This document shows, in pieces, positions 1 through 6,199 of a stretch of DNA of 9,875 nucleotides. Made by a program: the position numbers and the translations under genes. Every line of letters begins with the position of its first letter. The first letter of the stretch is position 1. The stretch spans positions 1 through 9,875 of the forward strand of contig CAMBHH010000127.1 of the NCBI GenBank assembly GCA_945866505.1, in the 5' to 3' direction. Source of the DNA: Flavobacterium psychrophilum. GTDB lineage: Bacteria > Bacteroidota > Bacteroidia > Flavobacteriales > Flavobacteriaceae. The notes beneath the pieces were generated by a model. It ran no database searches, was not told the origin of the DNA, and saw only the letters and a list, made by a program, of their open reading frames with translations.

Positions 1-752
1 TGCAAGCCGCTGATTATGATCTTGCAAAAGCCGAAAGAGGAATCGTTTTTATTGACGAAATTGATAAAATCGCACGTAAAAGCGATAATCCATCCATCAC
101 TCGTGATGTTTCTGGAGAGGGAGTGCAACAGGCATTATTGAAATTATTAGAAGGAACGGTGGTAAATGTTCCGCCAAAAGGAGGAAGAAAACATCCAGAC
201 CAGAAATTTGTTGAGGTAAACACCCAAAATATTTTGTTTATCGCAGGTGGTGCATTCGACGGAATTGAGAGAATTATTTCAAAAAGATTAAATCGTCAAG
301 CCGTTGGCTACAGCACTTCAAGAAATGTGGATAATATCGACAAAGACAATTTGTTGCAATATATCATTCCAAAAGACATCAAGGATTTTGGATTGATTCC
401 CGAAATTATTGGGCGTTTACCAGTGTTGACTCATATGGATCCTTTGGACAGAGAAACATTGAGAGCAATTTTGACGCAACCTAAAAATGCTTTGATCAAA
501 CAATACCAAAAGTTATTTTTGATGGACGAAGTAGAGTTCAGCATCACGGACGAGGCTTTGGATTTTATTGTCGAAAAAGCGTTGGAATATAAACTCGGAG
601 CCCGTGGATTGCGTTCATTATGCGAAGCCATCCTAACCGATGCAATGTATGAATTGCCAAGTTCTGATGACAAAATATTAGAAATCGACGTGGATTATGC
701 AAAAGAAACCCTTAATAGAAATTTATTGAAACGATTGGAAATTGCTTCGTAA
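1..752 (+). CDS. clpX: ATP-dependent Clp protease ATP-binding subunit ClpX, 3' part
   Basis: AAA+ unfoldase that recognises substrates, unfolds them with ATP and feeds them into the ClpP protease in the cytoplasm. The reading frame is open from position 3, so the N-terminal zinc-binding domain and Walker A lie outside the window. Visible in order: Walker [12 protein letters not shown] (from about 39, catalytic Asp-Glu at 54-59), the pore-loop region, [14 protein letters not shown], sensor-1 region [11 protein letters not shown], the [14 protein letters not shown] block and sensor-2 GARGLRS near 598-618. The C-terminus ends in ASL-poor sequence typical of flavobacterial ClpX, with stop TAA at 750-752. 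The loop equivalent to the ClpP-docking IGF loop reads VGY (303-311). An internal ATG at 123 is not the start. A terminator follows directly. Identification is essentially certain from motif order; only its 5' extent is unknown. Confidence 0.97.
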   Translation, partial: QAADYDLAKAERGIVFIDEIDKIARKSDNPSITRDVSGEGVQQALLKLLEGTVVNVPPKGGRKHPDQKFVEVNTQNILFIAGGAFDGIERIISKRLNRQAVGYSTSRNVDNIDKDNLLQYIIPKDIKDFGLIPEIIGRLPVLTHMDPLDRETLRAILTQPKNALIKQYQKLFLMDEVEFSITDEALDFIVEKALEYKLGARGLRSLCEAILTDAMYELPSSDDKILEIDVDYAKETLNRNLLKRLEIAS

Positions 753-773
753 ATTTTTTAGTTTATAAATTTT

Positions 774-813
774 CAAACCCGGCAGTTTTAGAAAACCAGT
801 CGGGTTTGTTTTT
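774..813 (+). terminator. Rho-independent terminator after clpX
   Basis: The arms CAAACCCG (774-781) and CGGGTTTG (801-808) pair perfectly. The loop contains a second small stem, GTTTT/AAAAC, and a T-run follows at 809-812. It sits 22 bases after the clpX stop and overlaps the spurious upstream extension of the serB frame, which supports the later serB start. Confidence 0.85.
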
Positions 814-889
814 GAAAAAAAATCCTATATCCTTTTTTATCTACAATAGATTGTCGATTTTTGTCCAACTTAAATCAATACAAATAAAA

Positions 890-2125
890 ATGGCAGTAGA
901 AGATAAGGAGATTATTTTGTTAAAAGTTTCTGGTCAAGACAAACCTGGTGTCACCGCTGGTTTAACATCAATTTTAGCTAATTATGATGCCATTATTTTA
1001 GATATTGGCCAAGCCGATATTCATGATACTTTGTCTTTAGGGATTTTATTTGAAGTACAATCTGGCTCAAATTCGGGAGCTGTTTTGAAAGATTTATTGT
1101 TCAAAGGCTATGAATTGGGAATTAAGGTTGTTTTTATTCCCATAACAATTCCGGACTACGAAATTTGGGTGAAAGGGCAACGCAAACAACGCTATATAAT
1201 CAATGTTTTAGGGGAAAAATTAACCGCGATTCAGTTAGCAGCTGTAACCAAAATAATGTCAGATCAAAGTTTGAATATTGACTCTATCATTAGGTTAACT
1301 GGTAGAACATCAGTGGTGGAAAAAGAGGAATATCCTCGTTCTTGTGTACAGTTATCAGTAACTGGTAATATTGTAGATAAAGCGATGATGACGTCTCAAT
1401 TTATGCAAATTTCTGGAGATTTAGATGTCGATATTGCTTTTCAAGAAGACAATATGTACCGAAGAAACCGACGTTTGGTGTGTTTTGATATGGATTCTAC
1501 CCTAATTCAAACCGAAGTAATCGATGAGTTGGCCGAGTTGGCTGGTGTTGGCGAACAAGTGAGAGCCATCACTGAATCAGCGATGAATGGCGAAATAGAT
1601 TTTAGCGAAAGTTTCAAAAAAAGAATGGCTTTGTTGGAAGGTTTGAGCGAAGACGTTTTGCATAATGTTGCGATCAATCTACCCATAACCAAAGGTGCGC
1701 ATCGCCTGATGAAAGCCTTGAAATATTATGGCTATAAAACCGCGATTCTTTCTGGAGGATTCACTTATTTTGGCGATTATTTGCAAAAGGAATTAGGTAT
1801 AGATTACGTTTACGCCAACCAATTAGAGATTAAAGACGGTAAACTTACTGGAAAATATATAGGCGAAATTGTAGATGGTGCAAAAAAAGCCGAATACCTT
1901 AAAGCAATTGCCGAGAAAGAAGGCATACACATCAACCAAACCATTGCCGTGGGCGATGGTGCGAATGATTTGCCTATGTTGAATTTGGCCGGTTTAGGAA
2001 TTGCGTTTCACGCCAAACCGAAAGTAAAGCAAAGTGCAGCGACTTCTATTTCTAGTTTAGGCCTAGATGGCGTTTTATATTTATTAGGCTATCACGACCG
2101 ACATATTGATATGATGCAAGAGTAA
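890..2125 (+). CDS. serB: Phosphoserine phosphatase SerB with N-terminal ACT domains
   Basis: Dephosphorylates O-phospho-L-serine to L-serine, the last step of the phosphorylated serine pathway; cytoplasmic, Mg-dependent HAD enzyme. The protein is 411 residues. Residues about 8-90 and 100-185 look like two ACT-type regulatory domains (the first contains KVSGQDKPGVTAGL). Residues 196-395 form the HAD domain: motif I DMDST with the nucleophile Asp200 and Asp202, motif II Ser288 in LSGGF, the conserved Lys in DGAKKAEYL (about 329-337), and motif III GDGANDLPM with Asp356 and Asp360. The frame is open further upstream to a TTG near 806, but that extension would begin inside the clpX terminator and adds low-complexity sequence. 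The ATG at 890, preceded by the A-rich CAAATAAAA, is therefore preferred. The length with ACT domains is normal for Bacteroidota SerB. It is transcribed alone and converges on the GH3 unit. Confidence 0.95.
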   Translation: MAVEDKEIILLKVSGQDKPGVTAGLTSILANYDAIILDIGQADIHDTLSLGILFEVQSGSNSGAVLKDLLFKGYELGIKVVFIPITIPDYEIWVKGQRKQRYIINVLGEKLTAIQLAAVTKIMSDQSLNIDSIIRLTGRTSVVEKEEYPRSCVQLSVTGNIVDKAMMTSQFMQISGDLDVDIAFQEDNMYRRNRRLVCFDMDSTLIQTEVIDELAELAGVGEQVRAITESAMNGEIDFSESFKKRMALLEGLSEDVLHNVAINLPITKGAHRLMKALKYYGYKTAILSGGFTYFGDYLQKELGIDYVYANQLEIKDGKLTGKYIGEIVDGAKKAEYLKAIAEKEGIHINQTIAVGDGANDLPMLNLAGLGIAFHAKPKVKQSAATSISSLGLDGVLYLLGYHDRHIDMMQE

Positions 2126-2150
2126 GCTTATGGGTTTTTATACAAAACAG

Positions 2151-2184
2151 AATCCCGAATTGAAATTCAAGACGGGATTTTTTT
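2151..2184. terminator. Terminator between convergent serB and GH3/lipoprotein units
   Basis: AATCCCG (2151-2157) pairs with CGGGATT (2173-2179); the loop contains TTGAA/TTCAA, which can extend the hairpin. On the plus strand it is followed by a T-run, so it ends serB 25 bases after its stop. Read from the minus strand it lies just past the small lipoprotein gene but is followed only by a short T-rich stretch, so it is probably weaker in that direction. Confidence 0.85.
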
Positions 2185-2199
2185 GTAAAAAAGTTGTTT

Positions 2200-2328
2200 T
2201 TATGAATTTTTTTTGATTGTCTTCGCCGCATTGCTTTCGCAAATTCCTCTTGCGCCACAACTCATTCGATGCGGCCCACAAGAAGTCAAAAGGGAAAGGA
2301 AGAATAGTATCAAAAGAAGTTTTTTCAT
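2200..2328 (-). CDS. Small predicted lipoprotein translationally coupled to GH3
   Basis: A 42-residue ORF read on the minus strand from ATG at 2328 to TAA at 2200. It begins MKKLLLILFF and ends its hydrophobic stretch with a clear lipobox, LLTSC, placing the lipidated Cys at residue 17. The mature peptide would be only 26 residues, CGPHRMSCGARGIC followed by a hydrophilic Lys-rich tail. Cys17, Cys24 and Cys30 are the only cysteines; Cys17 would be lipid-modified, leaving two free. Acidic residues typical of the Bacteroidota surface export signal are absent after the Cys, so a periplasm-facing membrane anchor is more likely (inference). The GH3 stop TAA is separated from this ATG by a single A, which implies one mRNA and coupled translation. 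I do not recognise a named family. The ORF is short, but the signal peptide, lipobox and coupling together make chance unlikely. Confidence 0.78.
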   Translation of the reverse strand: MKKLLLILFFLSLLTSCGPHRMSCGARGICESNAAKTIKKNS

Positions 2329-2329
2329 T

Positions 2330-3856
2330 TTACGGATGCACAATCACTTGCATATTTTTCAATTGTTCTAAATAATCTCTTTCGTTTGACAATCTTGGAA
2401 TTTTGTGTTGTCCTCCTAATTTGTCGTTGTCTTTTAACCAGTCGTAAAATAAATTAGGTCTGGCAACATTAATTATCAAAGGATTCAAAGTCATATTATT
2501 AAAACGCTTAGCTTCATAATCGGAATTTAAAGATTGCAAAGTTTCGTCCAATACTTTTTGAAAATGAGTAAGGTCGACCGGATTTTCCTTGAATTCAATC
2601 ATCCATTCGTGTGCTCCTTTTTCCCTATCTTTCATAAAAACGGGTGCAACAGTATAATCGACTATTTCGGTTCCAGTAATTTGACAGGCTTTGGCAATAG
2701 CCATATCAGAATTTTCGACCATCAATTCTTCACCAAAAACATTGATATGATGTTTTGTTCTTCCCGTCACTCGAATTTTATAAGGACTTAAAGAAGTAAA
2801 ACGAACAGTGTCGCCAACCAAGTAGCGCCACAAGCCAGAATTCGTGGTAATGACAATCGCATAATTTTTAAAAAGTTCCACTTCCGCTAATCGAATGGTT
2901 TTTTGATTCGGCGTTCCAAAAGTATCCATCGGAATGAATTCATAGAAAATTCCGTAGTCCAACATTAACAACAAATCGCTGGAATCGTTCAAATCCTGAA
3001 TGGCAAAAAAGCCTTCGGATGCATTGTAAATTTCATAATATTTGAACTCTTTTTTAGGCAAAATCTTGTGATATTGTTCGCGATAGGGTTCAAAACTCAC
3101 GCCTCCGTGAAAATAAACTTCAAGATTGGGCCATAATTCCAGCAAATTTCCTTTGCCAGTTTCTTCGAGTAATTTATTCATTAATACCAATAACCAAGAA
3201 GGAACACCAGCAAAACTGGTGACATTTTCGTTTTTGACCTCACTGATTATGGCAGGAATTTTTGTTTCCCAATCGCTCATCAAGGAGATTTTGTGGTTTG
3301 GCGTACTGCTAAATTCCGCCCAAAGCGGCATATTTTCTATTAAGATGGCCGATAAGTCTCCAAAAAAAGTATTGTTGTTCTCATAAATTTGGGAACTTCC
3401 ACCAAGACGAAGACTTTTTCCTAAAAACATTTCGGAATTTTCGTTGTTATTCAAATACATACATAACAAATCCTTGCCTGCTTTGTAGTGACAATCTTCC
3501 AATGATTCTGGACTAACTGGTATAAATTTGCTTTTAGCATTTGTTGTTCCGCTGGATTTAGCAAACCATTTTATGGGCGTTTCCCACAGCACATTTTGTT
3601 CCCCTTTTCGGGTGCGTTCTATCAAAGGTTGTAATTCCTCATAAGTTGAAACGGGAACTCTTTCGGCGAAAGTGGCATAAGAGTTTATGGAATCATAGTC
3701 GTATTGCTGGCCTATAACAGTATTTTCTGCAGCTCGAATCAAATTTATCAGCAATTCTTCCTGAACTTCATTCGGGTATTTCAAAAAAAGTTCAATTTGA
3801 TGAATTCGTTGTTTAAGAACCCAAGAAGCAAACGAATTGATGACGGTTATTGGCAT
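2330..3856 (-). CDS. GH3 family acyl-adenylating enzyme
   Basis: Member of the GH3 (auxin-responsive GH3) branch of the ANL adenylate-forming superfamily. Plant members activate a carboxylic acid such as indole-acetate or jasmonate with ATP and conjugate it to an amino acid; the substrates of Bacteroidota members are not established to my knowledge. The protein has 508 residues, normal for the bacterial family. ATP-binding motif 1 is SSGTTNAKSKFIP (101-113). Motif 2 is YNASEGF (277-283, with Glu281). Motif 3 is RYLVGDTVRF (344-353), followed by the hinge region TGRTKHHINVFGEEL (364-378). The C-terminal GGQHKIPRL (481-489) carries the Lys expected near the active site. No signal peptide is seen, so it is cytoplasmic. 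It heads a two-gene minus-strand unit with the small lipoprotein. The start ATG at 3856 is preceded by two 13-bp direct repeats. Confidence 0.93.
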   Translation of the reverse strand: MPITVINSFASWVLKQRIHQIELFLKYPNEVQEELLINLIRAAENTVIGQQYDYDSINSYATFAERVPVSTYEELQPLIERTRKGEQNVLWETPIKWFAKSSGTTNAKSKFIPVSPESLEDCHYKAGKDLLCMYLNNNENSEMFLGKSLRLGGSSQIYENNNTFFGDLSAILIENMPLWAEFSSTPNHKISLMSDWETKIPAIISEVKNENVTSFAGVPSWLLVLMNKLLEETGKGNLLELWPNLEVYFHGGVSFEPYREQYHKILPKKEFKYYEIYNASEGFFAIQDLNDSSDLLLMLDYGIFYEFIPMDTFGTPNQKTIRLAEVELFKNYAIVITTNSGLWRYLVGDTVRFTSLSPYKIRVTGRTKHHINVFGEELMVENSDMAIAKACQITGTEIVDYTVAPVFMKDREKGAHEWMIEFKENPVDLTHFQKVLDETLQSLNSDYEAKRFNNMTLNPLIINVARPNLFYDWLKDNDKLGGQHKIPRLSNERDYLEQLKNMQVIVHP

Positions 3857-3865
3857 TCTGATTTG

Positions 3866-3892
3866 TGATTTTAGATTGCTGATTTTAGATTG
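3866..3892 (-). repeat. Two-copy direct repeat in the GH3 leader
   Basis: TGATTTTAGATTG occurs at 3866-3878 and again at 3880-3892, one base apart. Read in the GH3 direction it is CAATCTAAAATCA twice, 10 to 36 bases before the start codon, so it probably lies in the 5' untranslated leader. Confidence 0.8.
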
Positions 3893-3917
3893 ACAAATAC
3901 TAACTTTACAACTTTAT

Positions 3918-3925
3918 CAAAAATA
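3918..3925 (-). promoter_or_regulatory. Possible Bacteroidota -7 box for GH3
   Basis: On the minus strand this reads TATTTTTG, an exact match to the Bacteroidota -7 consensus TAnnTTTG, about 62 bases before the GH3 ATG. No good -33 TTTG is found at the usual distance, and the region is very AT-rich, so this is tentative. Confidence 0.3.
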
Positions 3926-3980
3926 GTGTTTTTTTTTGAAGTTTTGAAAAATTCTAATTTCTATTTCTTGATTCAAATTT

Positions 3981-4001
3981 CTAAAACCTAAAACCTAAAA
4001 C
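3981..4001 (+). repeat. Three tandem CTAAAAC heptamers before the DUF2797 start
   Basis: CTAAAAC is repeated three times without a mismatch and ends five bases before the ATG at 4007, where a ribosome binding site would normally be. The GH3 leader on the opposite strand has a related CTAAAAT motif in its own repeat. The function is unknown; an A-rich translation-enhancing leader is one possibility. Confidence 0.85.
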
Positions 4002-4006
4002 CCACA

Positions 4007-4801
4007 ATGACCTACGAAGGAACGCTCACTAAAATGCAAACCGAATTTGGAAATCCAATCCAGTATTATTTAGTTTTTGAACATAGCTTTTTGAACGTGA
4101 ACCAATTGCTGAACAAGAATGTGGAAATTAATTTTCTGGGTTACCAATGTCTGAATTGTGGTAAAAAGAAGAAAATATTCCGTCAAGGATTTTGTTACGA
4201 TTGTTTTTATTCGAGTCCAGCTGTTGGCGATTGGATTATGAAACCCGAATTAAGTACGGCACATTTGGGTATTCCGGATCGGGATTTGGTCTATGAAGAA
4301 AAAGTACAATTGCAGCCGCATATTGTGTATTTGGCTTTGTCCAGCGAAGTAAAAGTGGGTGTAACTAGAAAGACTCAAATGCCCACAAGATGGATTGACC
4401 AAGGCGCGTCTCAAGCGATTTCTATTGTGGAAGTACCGAATCGTTATTTGGCGGGAATTACCGAAGTGGCGCTGAAAAATCATTTTGCCGATAAAACCAA
4501 TTGGCGAAAAATGCTCCAAAACGATTTAGAACAAGTCGATTTAATTGCCGAAAGATTGAAAGTTGAAAATCTGATTCCATCGGAAGTTCAAGAATATTTC
4601 TATTCCGAGAAAAATGATTTGTATGAAATGCACTTTCCAGTTTTGGAATATCCCAAAAAAATAAACAGCCTGAGTTTAGAAAAAACACCCAATTTTCAAG
4701 GAAAACTAACCGGAATAAAAGGGCAATATTTAATCTTTGAAGACGGAACTGTTTTTAATGTCCGCAGTTCTGAAGGATATGTTGTGCAAATTAATGTTTA
4801 A
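4007..4801 (+). CDS. DUF2797 family protein with zinc ribbon and GIY-YIG-like core
   Basis: A 264-residue cytoplasmic protein that matches the DUF2797 family by its overall pattern; no biochemical role is known to me. Three parts are visible. Residues 1-45 are a beta-rich N-terminus. Cys48-x2-Cys51 and Cys63-x2-Cys66 form a zinc ribbon. Residues 104-170 hold IVYLA, then KVGVT, Arg128 in PTRWIDQGA and Glu153 in GITEVALKNHF. The spacing of IVYLA, KVGVT, the Arg and the Glu resembles the GIY, YIG, Arg and metal-binding Glu of GIY-YIG nucleases, particularly the T5orf172-like forms (my inference). Residues 230-264 look like a small beta domain (LTGIKG, IFEDGTVFNVR). The start ATG at 4007 follows the heptamer repeat. 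It is transcribed divergently from GH3. Before the island arrived, sppA was probably its convergent right-hand neighbour. Confidence 0.85.
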   Translation: MTYEGTLTKMQTEFGNPIQYYLVFEHSFLNVNQLLNKNVEINFLGYQCLNCGKKKKIFRQGFCYDCFYSSPAVGDWIMKPELSTAHLGIPDRDLVYEEKVQLQPHIVYLALSSEVKVGVTRKTQMPTRWIDQGASQAISIVEVPNRYLAGITEVALKNHFADKTNWRKMLQNDLEQVDLIAERLKVENLIPSEVQEYFYSEKNDLYEMHFPVLEYPKKINSLSLEKTPNFQGKLTGIKGQYLIFEDGTVFNVRSSEGYVVQINV

Positions 4802-4836
4802 AAAACAAACCCTTCCAATCCAAAGGACTGAAAGGG
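4800..4836 (-). terminator. Imperfect hairpin terminator behind the displaced sppA end
   Basis: Arms 4810-4821 and 4825-4836 pair at 10 of 12 positions around an AAA loop. On the minus strand the hairpin is followed by GTTTGTTTTTT (4810-4800), so it works best for transcription coming from the right. It lies 17 bases past the stop of the sppA remnant, as expected for the original sppA terminator. On the plus strand it directly follows DUF2797 but lacks a T-run immediately after it. Confidence 0.55.
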
Positions 4837-4853
4837 ACAACTATTAAAAAAAA

Positions 4854-4912
4854 TTATCGAATATTGATTTCAAAAGGCATCAGGGTTTGAACTCCTTTTC
4901 GAGCTTGAACTC
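4854..4912 (-). pseudogene. Displaced 3' end of sppA (last 19 codons plus stop)
   Basis: On the minus strand this segment reads RVQARKG, three differing residues, LMPFE, four more residues and a stop. The C-terminus of the intact sppA at the right side reads RVQARKG-ILA-LMPFE-VTIH. The two DNA segments have equal length, align without gaps at 47 of 59 positions (39 of 44 in the part 4869-4912), and share an identical 19-base run at 4894-4912. Homology ends sharply at 4912/4913, where the sequence turns into the 41-bp repeat region, and the frame has a stop at 4941-4943. There is no start codon or upstream sppA body, so it is a remnant. Several differences are synonymous, which suggests the copy once evolved as coding sequence. 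It forms a direct repeat with 8292-8350. Confidence 0.85.
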
Positions 4913-4923
4913 GGCTGACCCAA

Positions 4924-5128
4924 ACAGTAAACGTTTCTGTTCAGAAATCCGATTTCCAGCCAGAACAGTAAACAGTTGTAGTCAGAAATCCGATTTCTAG
5001 ACAGAACAGTAAACAGTTTGGGTCAGAAATCCGATTTCCAGCCAGAACAGTAAACAGTTGTAGTCAGAAATCCGATTTCCAGCCAAAACAGTAAACGATT
5101 GTGCTCAGAAATCCGATTTCTAGCCAAA
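4924..5128. repeat. Array of five 41-bp tandem repeats with palindromic core
   Basis: Units start at 4924, 4965, 5006, 5047 and 5088, each exactly 41 bases. Every unit has ACAGTAAAC at positions 1-9, a variable block of eight bases at 10-17, the invariant TCAGAAATCCGATTTC at 18-33, and a tail YAGMCARA at 34-41. The core contains the inverted repeat GAAATC-C-GATTTC, so each unit can form a small hairpin or bind a dimeric protein. The variable blocks are GTTTCTGT, AGTTGTAG, AGTTTGGG, AGTTGTAG and GATTGTGC; the second and fourth are the same. The period is not a multiple of three, so it does not encode a repeated peptide. The variable blocks are far too short for CRISPR spacers. Bases 4913-4923 may be a decayed end of a further unit. 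The array lies 75 bases upstream of the DUF6261 start. Confidence 0.95.
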
Positions 5129-5203
5129 AAAACTATTTTTTGTTATGCTATTACCTTCAGTTTTTTATTTATTGTTACACTATAACTTTAAAACACACAA
5201 CTT
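5129..5203 (+). promoter_or_regulatory. AT-rich leader between repeat array and DUF6261 gene
   Basis: These 75 bases must hold the promoter and leader of the downstream gene unless transcription starts within the array. TAACTTTA at 5183-5190 is one base off the TAnnTTTG consensus, but no properly spaced -33 TTTG is present. No Shine-Dalgarno site is visible; the start is preceded by the A-rich AAAACACACAACTT, as is common in this group. Confidence 0.3.
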
Positions 5204-5950
5204 ATGGAACTACACAAATTAAACCTAGCCAAATTGAGCCATTTAGAAGCAGGTCAATTGATTAAATCAAACATTAAAGACCTAGAAACGGCAGGCATCG
5301 ATACCGCTACCGACATCCACATTAATAATTATGTGCAAAAGATGGAGGCCGACACGGTATTGTATGACAAAGGATTACTTCAAATTAAAAAAAATGAAGA
5401 AACCGAAGAATTGGCCCGACTAGACCGTGTTCGAGATTTAAGTATTGGGGCTTTCTTCAAACAGCTCGATGTGTTTGAAAACACCAGAAACGCCAACAAA
5501 TTAATTGCCTTTAAAGCACTGGATATTGTAGCCGATAAATACAATGGTTTGGCTGCCTTAAACTACGAAGCCGAAAGTAATGGCATTGATAACCTGATAG
5601 CAGAACTCACTAACGCCGATTACGCACCGCATATTGCCACCTTAAATATGGGCGAATTTGTAGCCGATCTGCAAGAAACCAACGGGGATTTCAAAGAAAA
5701 ATTCTCCAAACGCAGCACCGAAATTTCCTCTAAAGAAATATTCGATATGAAGTTGATTCGAAAAAACACGTTCGAAAACTACAACAAATACATACAATAT
5801 GCACTGTCGTTAGCCAATGTAGATACCGGCAACGATTATCATAAAAACATCCTAAACATCATCAACCAAATCCGCAAGTACTACTCGGATTTACTAGCCA
5901 AACGCAATGGCGGAGACGATGATACGCCAGCAGGCGATACGCCAAGTTAA
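5204..5950 (+). CDS. DUF6261-like all-helical protein
   Basis: A 248-residue cytoplasmic protein without signal peptide, membrane segment or cysteines. By pattern it resembles the Bacteroidota family DUF6261, whose function is unknown; I recognise it from general layout, not a diagnostic motif, so the family name is moderately sure. The sequence is predicted almost entirely helical: residues 1-30 (LNLAKLSHLEAGQLIKS), 38-75, a conserved-looking RVRDLSIGAFFKQLDVFE (about 73-92), then further helices to about 235. The C-terminus is an acidic, disordered tail with repeated DTP (DDDTPAGDTPS). It sits directly behind the 41-bp repeat array and ends in a strong terminator, so it is a single-gene unit. 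Its codons are noticeably less AT-rich than those of the next two genes, which suggests a separate origin within the island. A role in binding or maintaining the array is a hypothesis only. Confidence 0.75.
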   Translation: MELHKLNLAKLSHLEAGQLIKSNIKDLETAGIDTATDIHINNYVQKMEADTVLYDKGLLQIKKNEETEELARLDRVRDLSIGAFFKQLDVFENTRNANKLIAFKALDIVADKYNGLAALNYEAESNGIDNLIAELTNADYAPHIATLNMGEFVADLQETNGDFKEKFSKRSTEISSKEIFDMKLIRKNTFENYNKYIQYALSLANVDTGNDYHKNILNIINQIRKYYSDLLAKRNGGDDDTPAGDTPS

Positions 5951-5960
5951 ATATTTAAAG

Positions 5961-5989
5961 AATCCCGCTGATGAGGCGGGATTTTTTTT
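5961..5989 (+). terminator. Strong terminator after the DUF6261-like gene
   Basis: AATCCCGC (5961-5968) pairs perfectly with GCGGGATT (5976-5983) around a seven-base loop, and T's continue to 5989. It lies 10 bases after the stop codon. Confidence 0.93.
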
Positions 5990-6199
5990 GATAATCTGCA
6001 ATGCTTTTAAAAATGGTAGATTATACAATTTGTAGCAAAAGCTATTGTGCTAAAGCTTGAGGCTTTATGCGTGATTCGCTAGCTGATGTTGAGGATTTAT
6101 TTATATATTTGGGAAATAAAGTTTGACGGTTGTCAGACCATAAAAAAGTTACCTGAAGCCTCTCTATAAAATAACATATAACAATTAAATTAAAACAAA
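5990..6199. other. Intergenic region without recognisable gene
   Basis: No ORF with coding character is visible on either strand. The region holds a possible stem ATAATCT (5991-5997) with AGATTAT (6018-6024), a small hairpin AAAGC-TTGAG-GCTTT (6052-6066), and the candidate promoter element listed separately at 6104-6111. A small RNA cannot be excluded, but nothing identifies one. Confidence 0.4.
6104..6111 (+). promoter_or_regulatory. Candidate -7 box upstream of the secreted coiled-coil gene
   Basis: TATATTTG matches the Bacteroidota -7 consensus TAnnTTTG exactly and lies 88 bases before the start codon. No TTTG is found at the usual -33 distance, so the call is tentative. Confidence 0.4.

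Noticed and set aside
806..889. Longer serB N-terminus beginning at TTG 806
   Set aside because: It would start within the clpX terminator, uses a rare start, and adds residues unlike the ACT domain; the ATG at 890 gives the normal family start.
2052..2258. Minus-strand 68-residue frame overlapping the serB end
   Set aside because: It runs through the serB terminator and the end of serB; the small lipoprotein in another frame of the same strand has far better features.
4924..5128. CRISPR array
   Set aside because: Units are directly adjacent tandem 41-mers; the variable part is only eight bases, two of the five blocks are identical, and no cas gene is nearby.
4924..5203. Iteron-type replication origin
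   Set aside because: No Rep protein, DnaA boxes or partition genes nearby, and the flanks are chromosomal housekeeping genes.
6052..6066. Terminator or riboswitch at AAAGC-TTGAG-GCTTT
   Set aside because: The stem is only five base pairs with no T-run and no recognisable aptamer.
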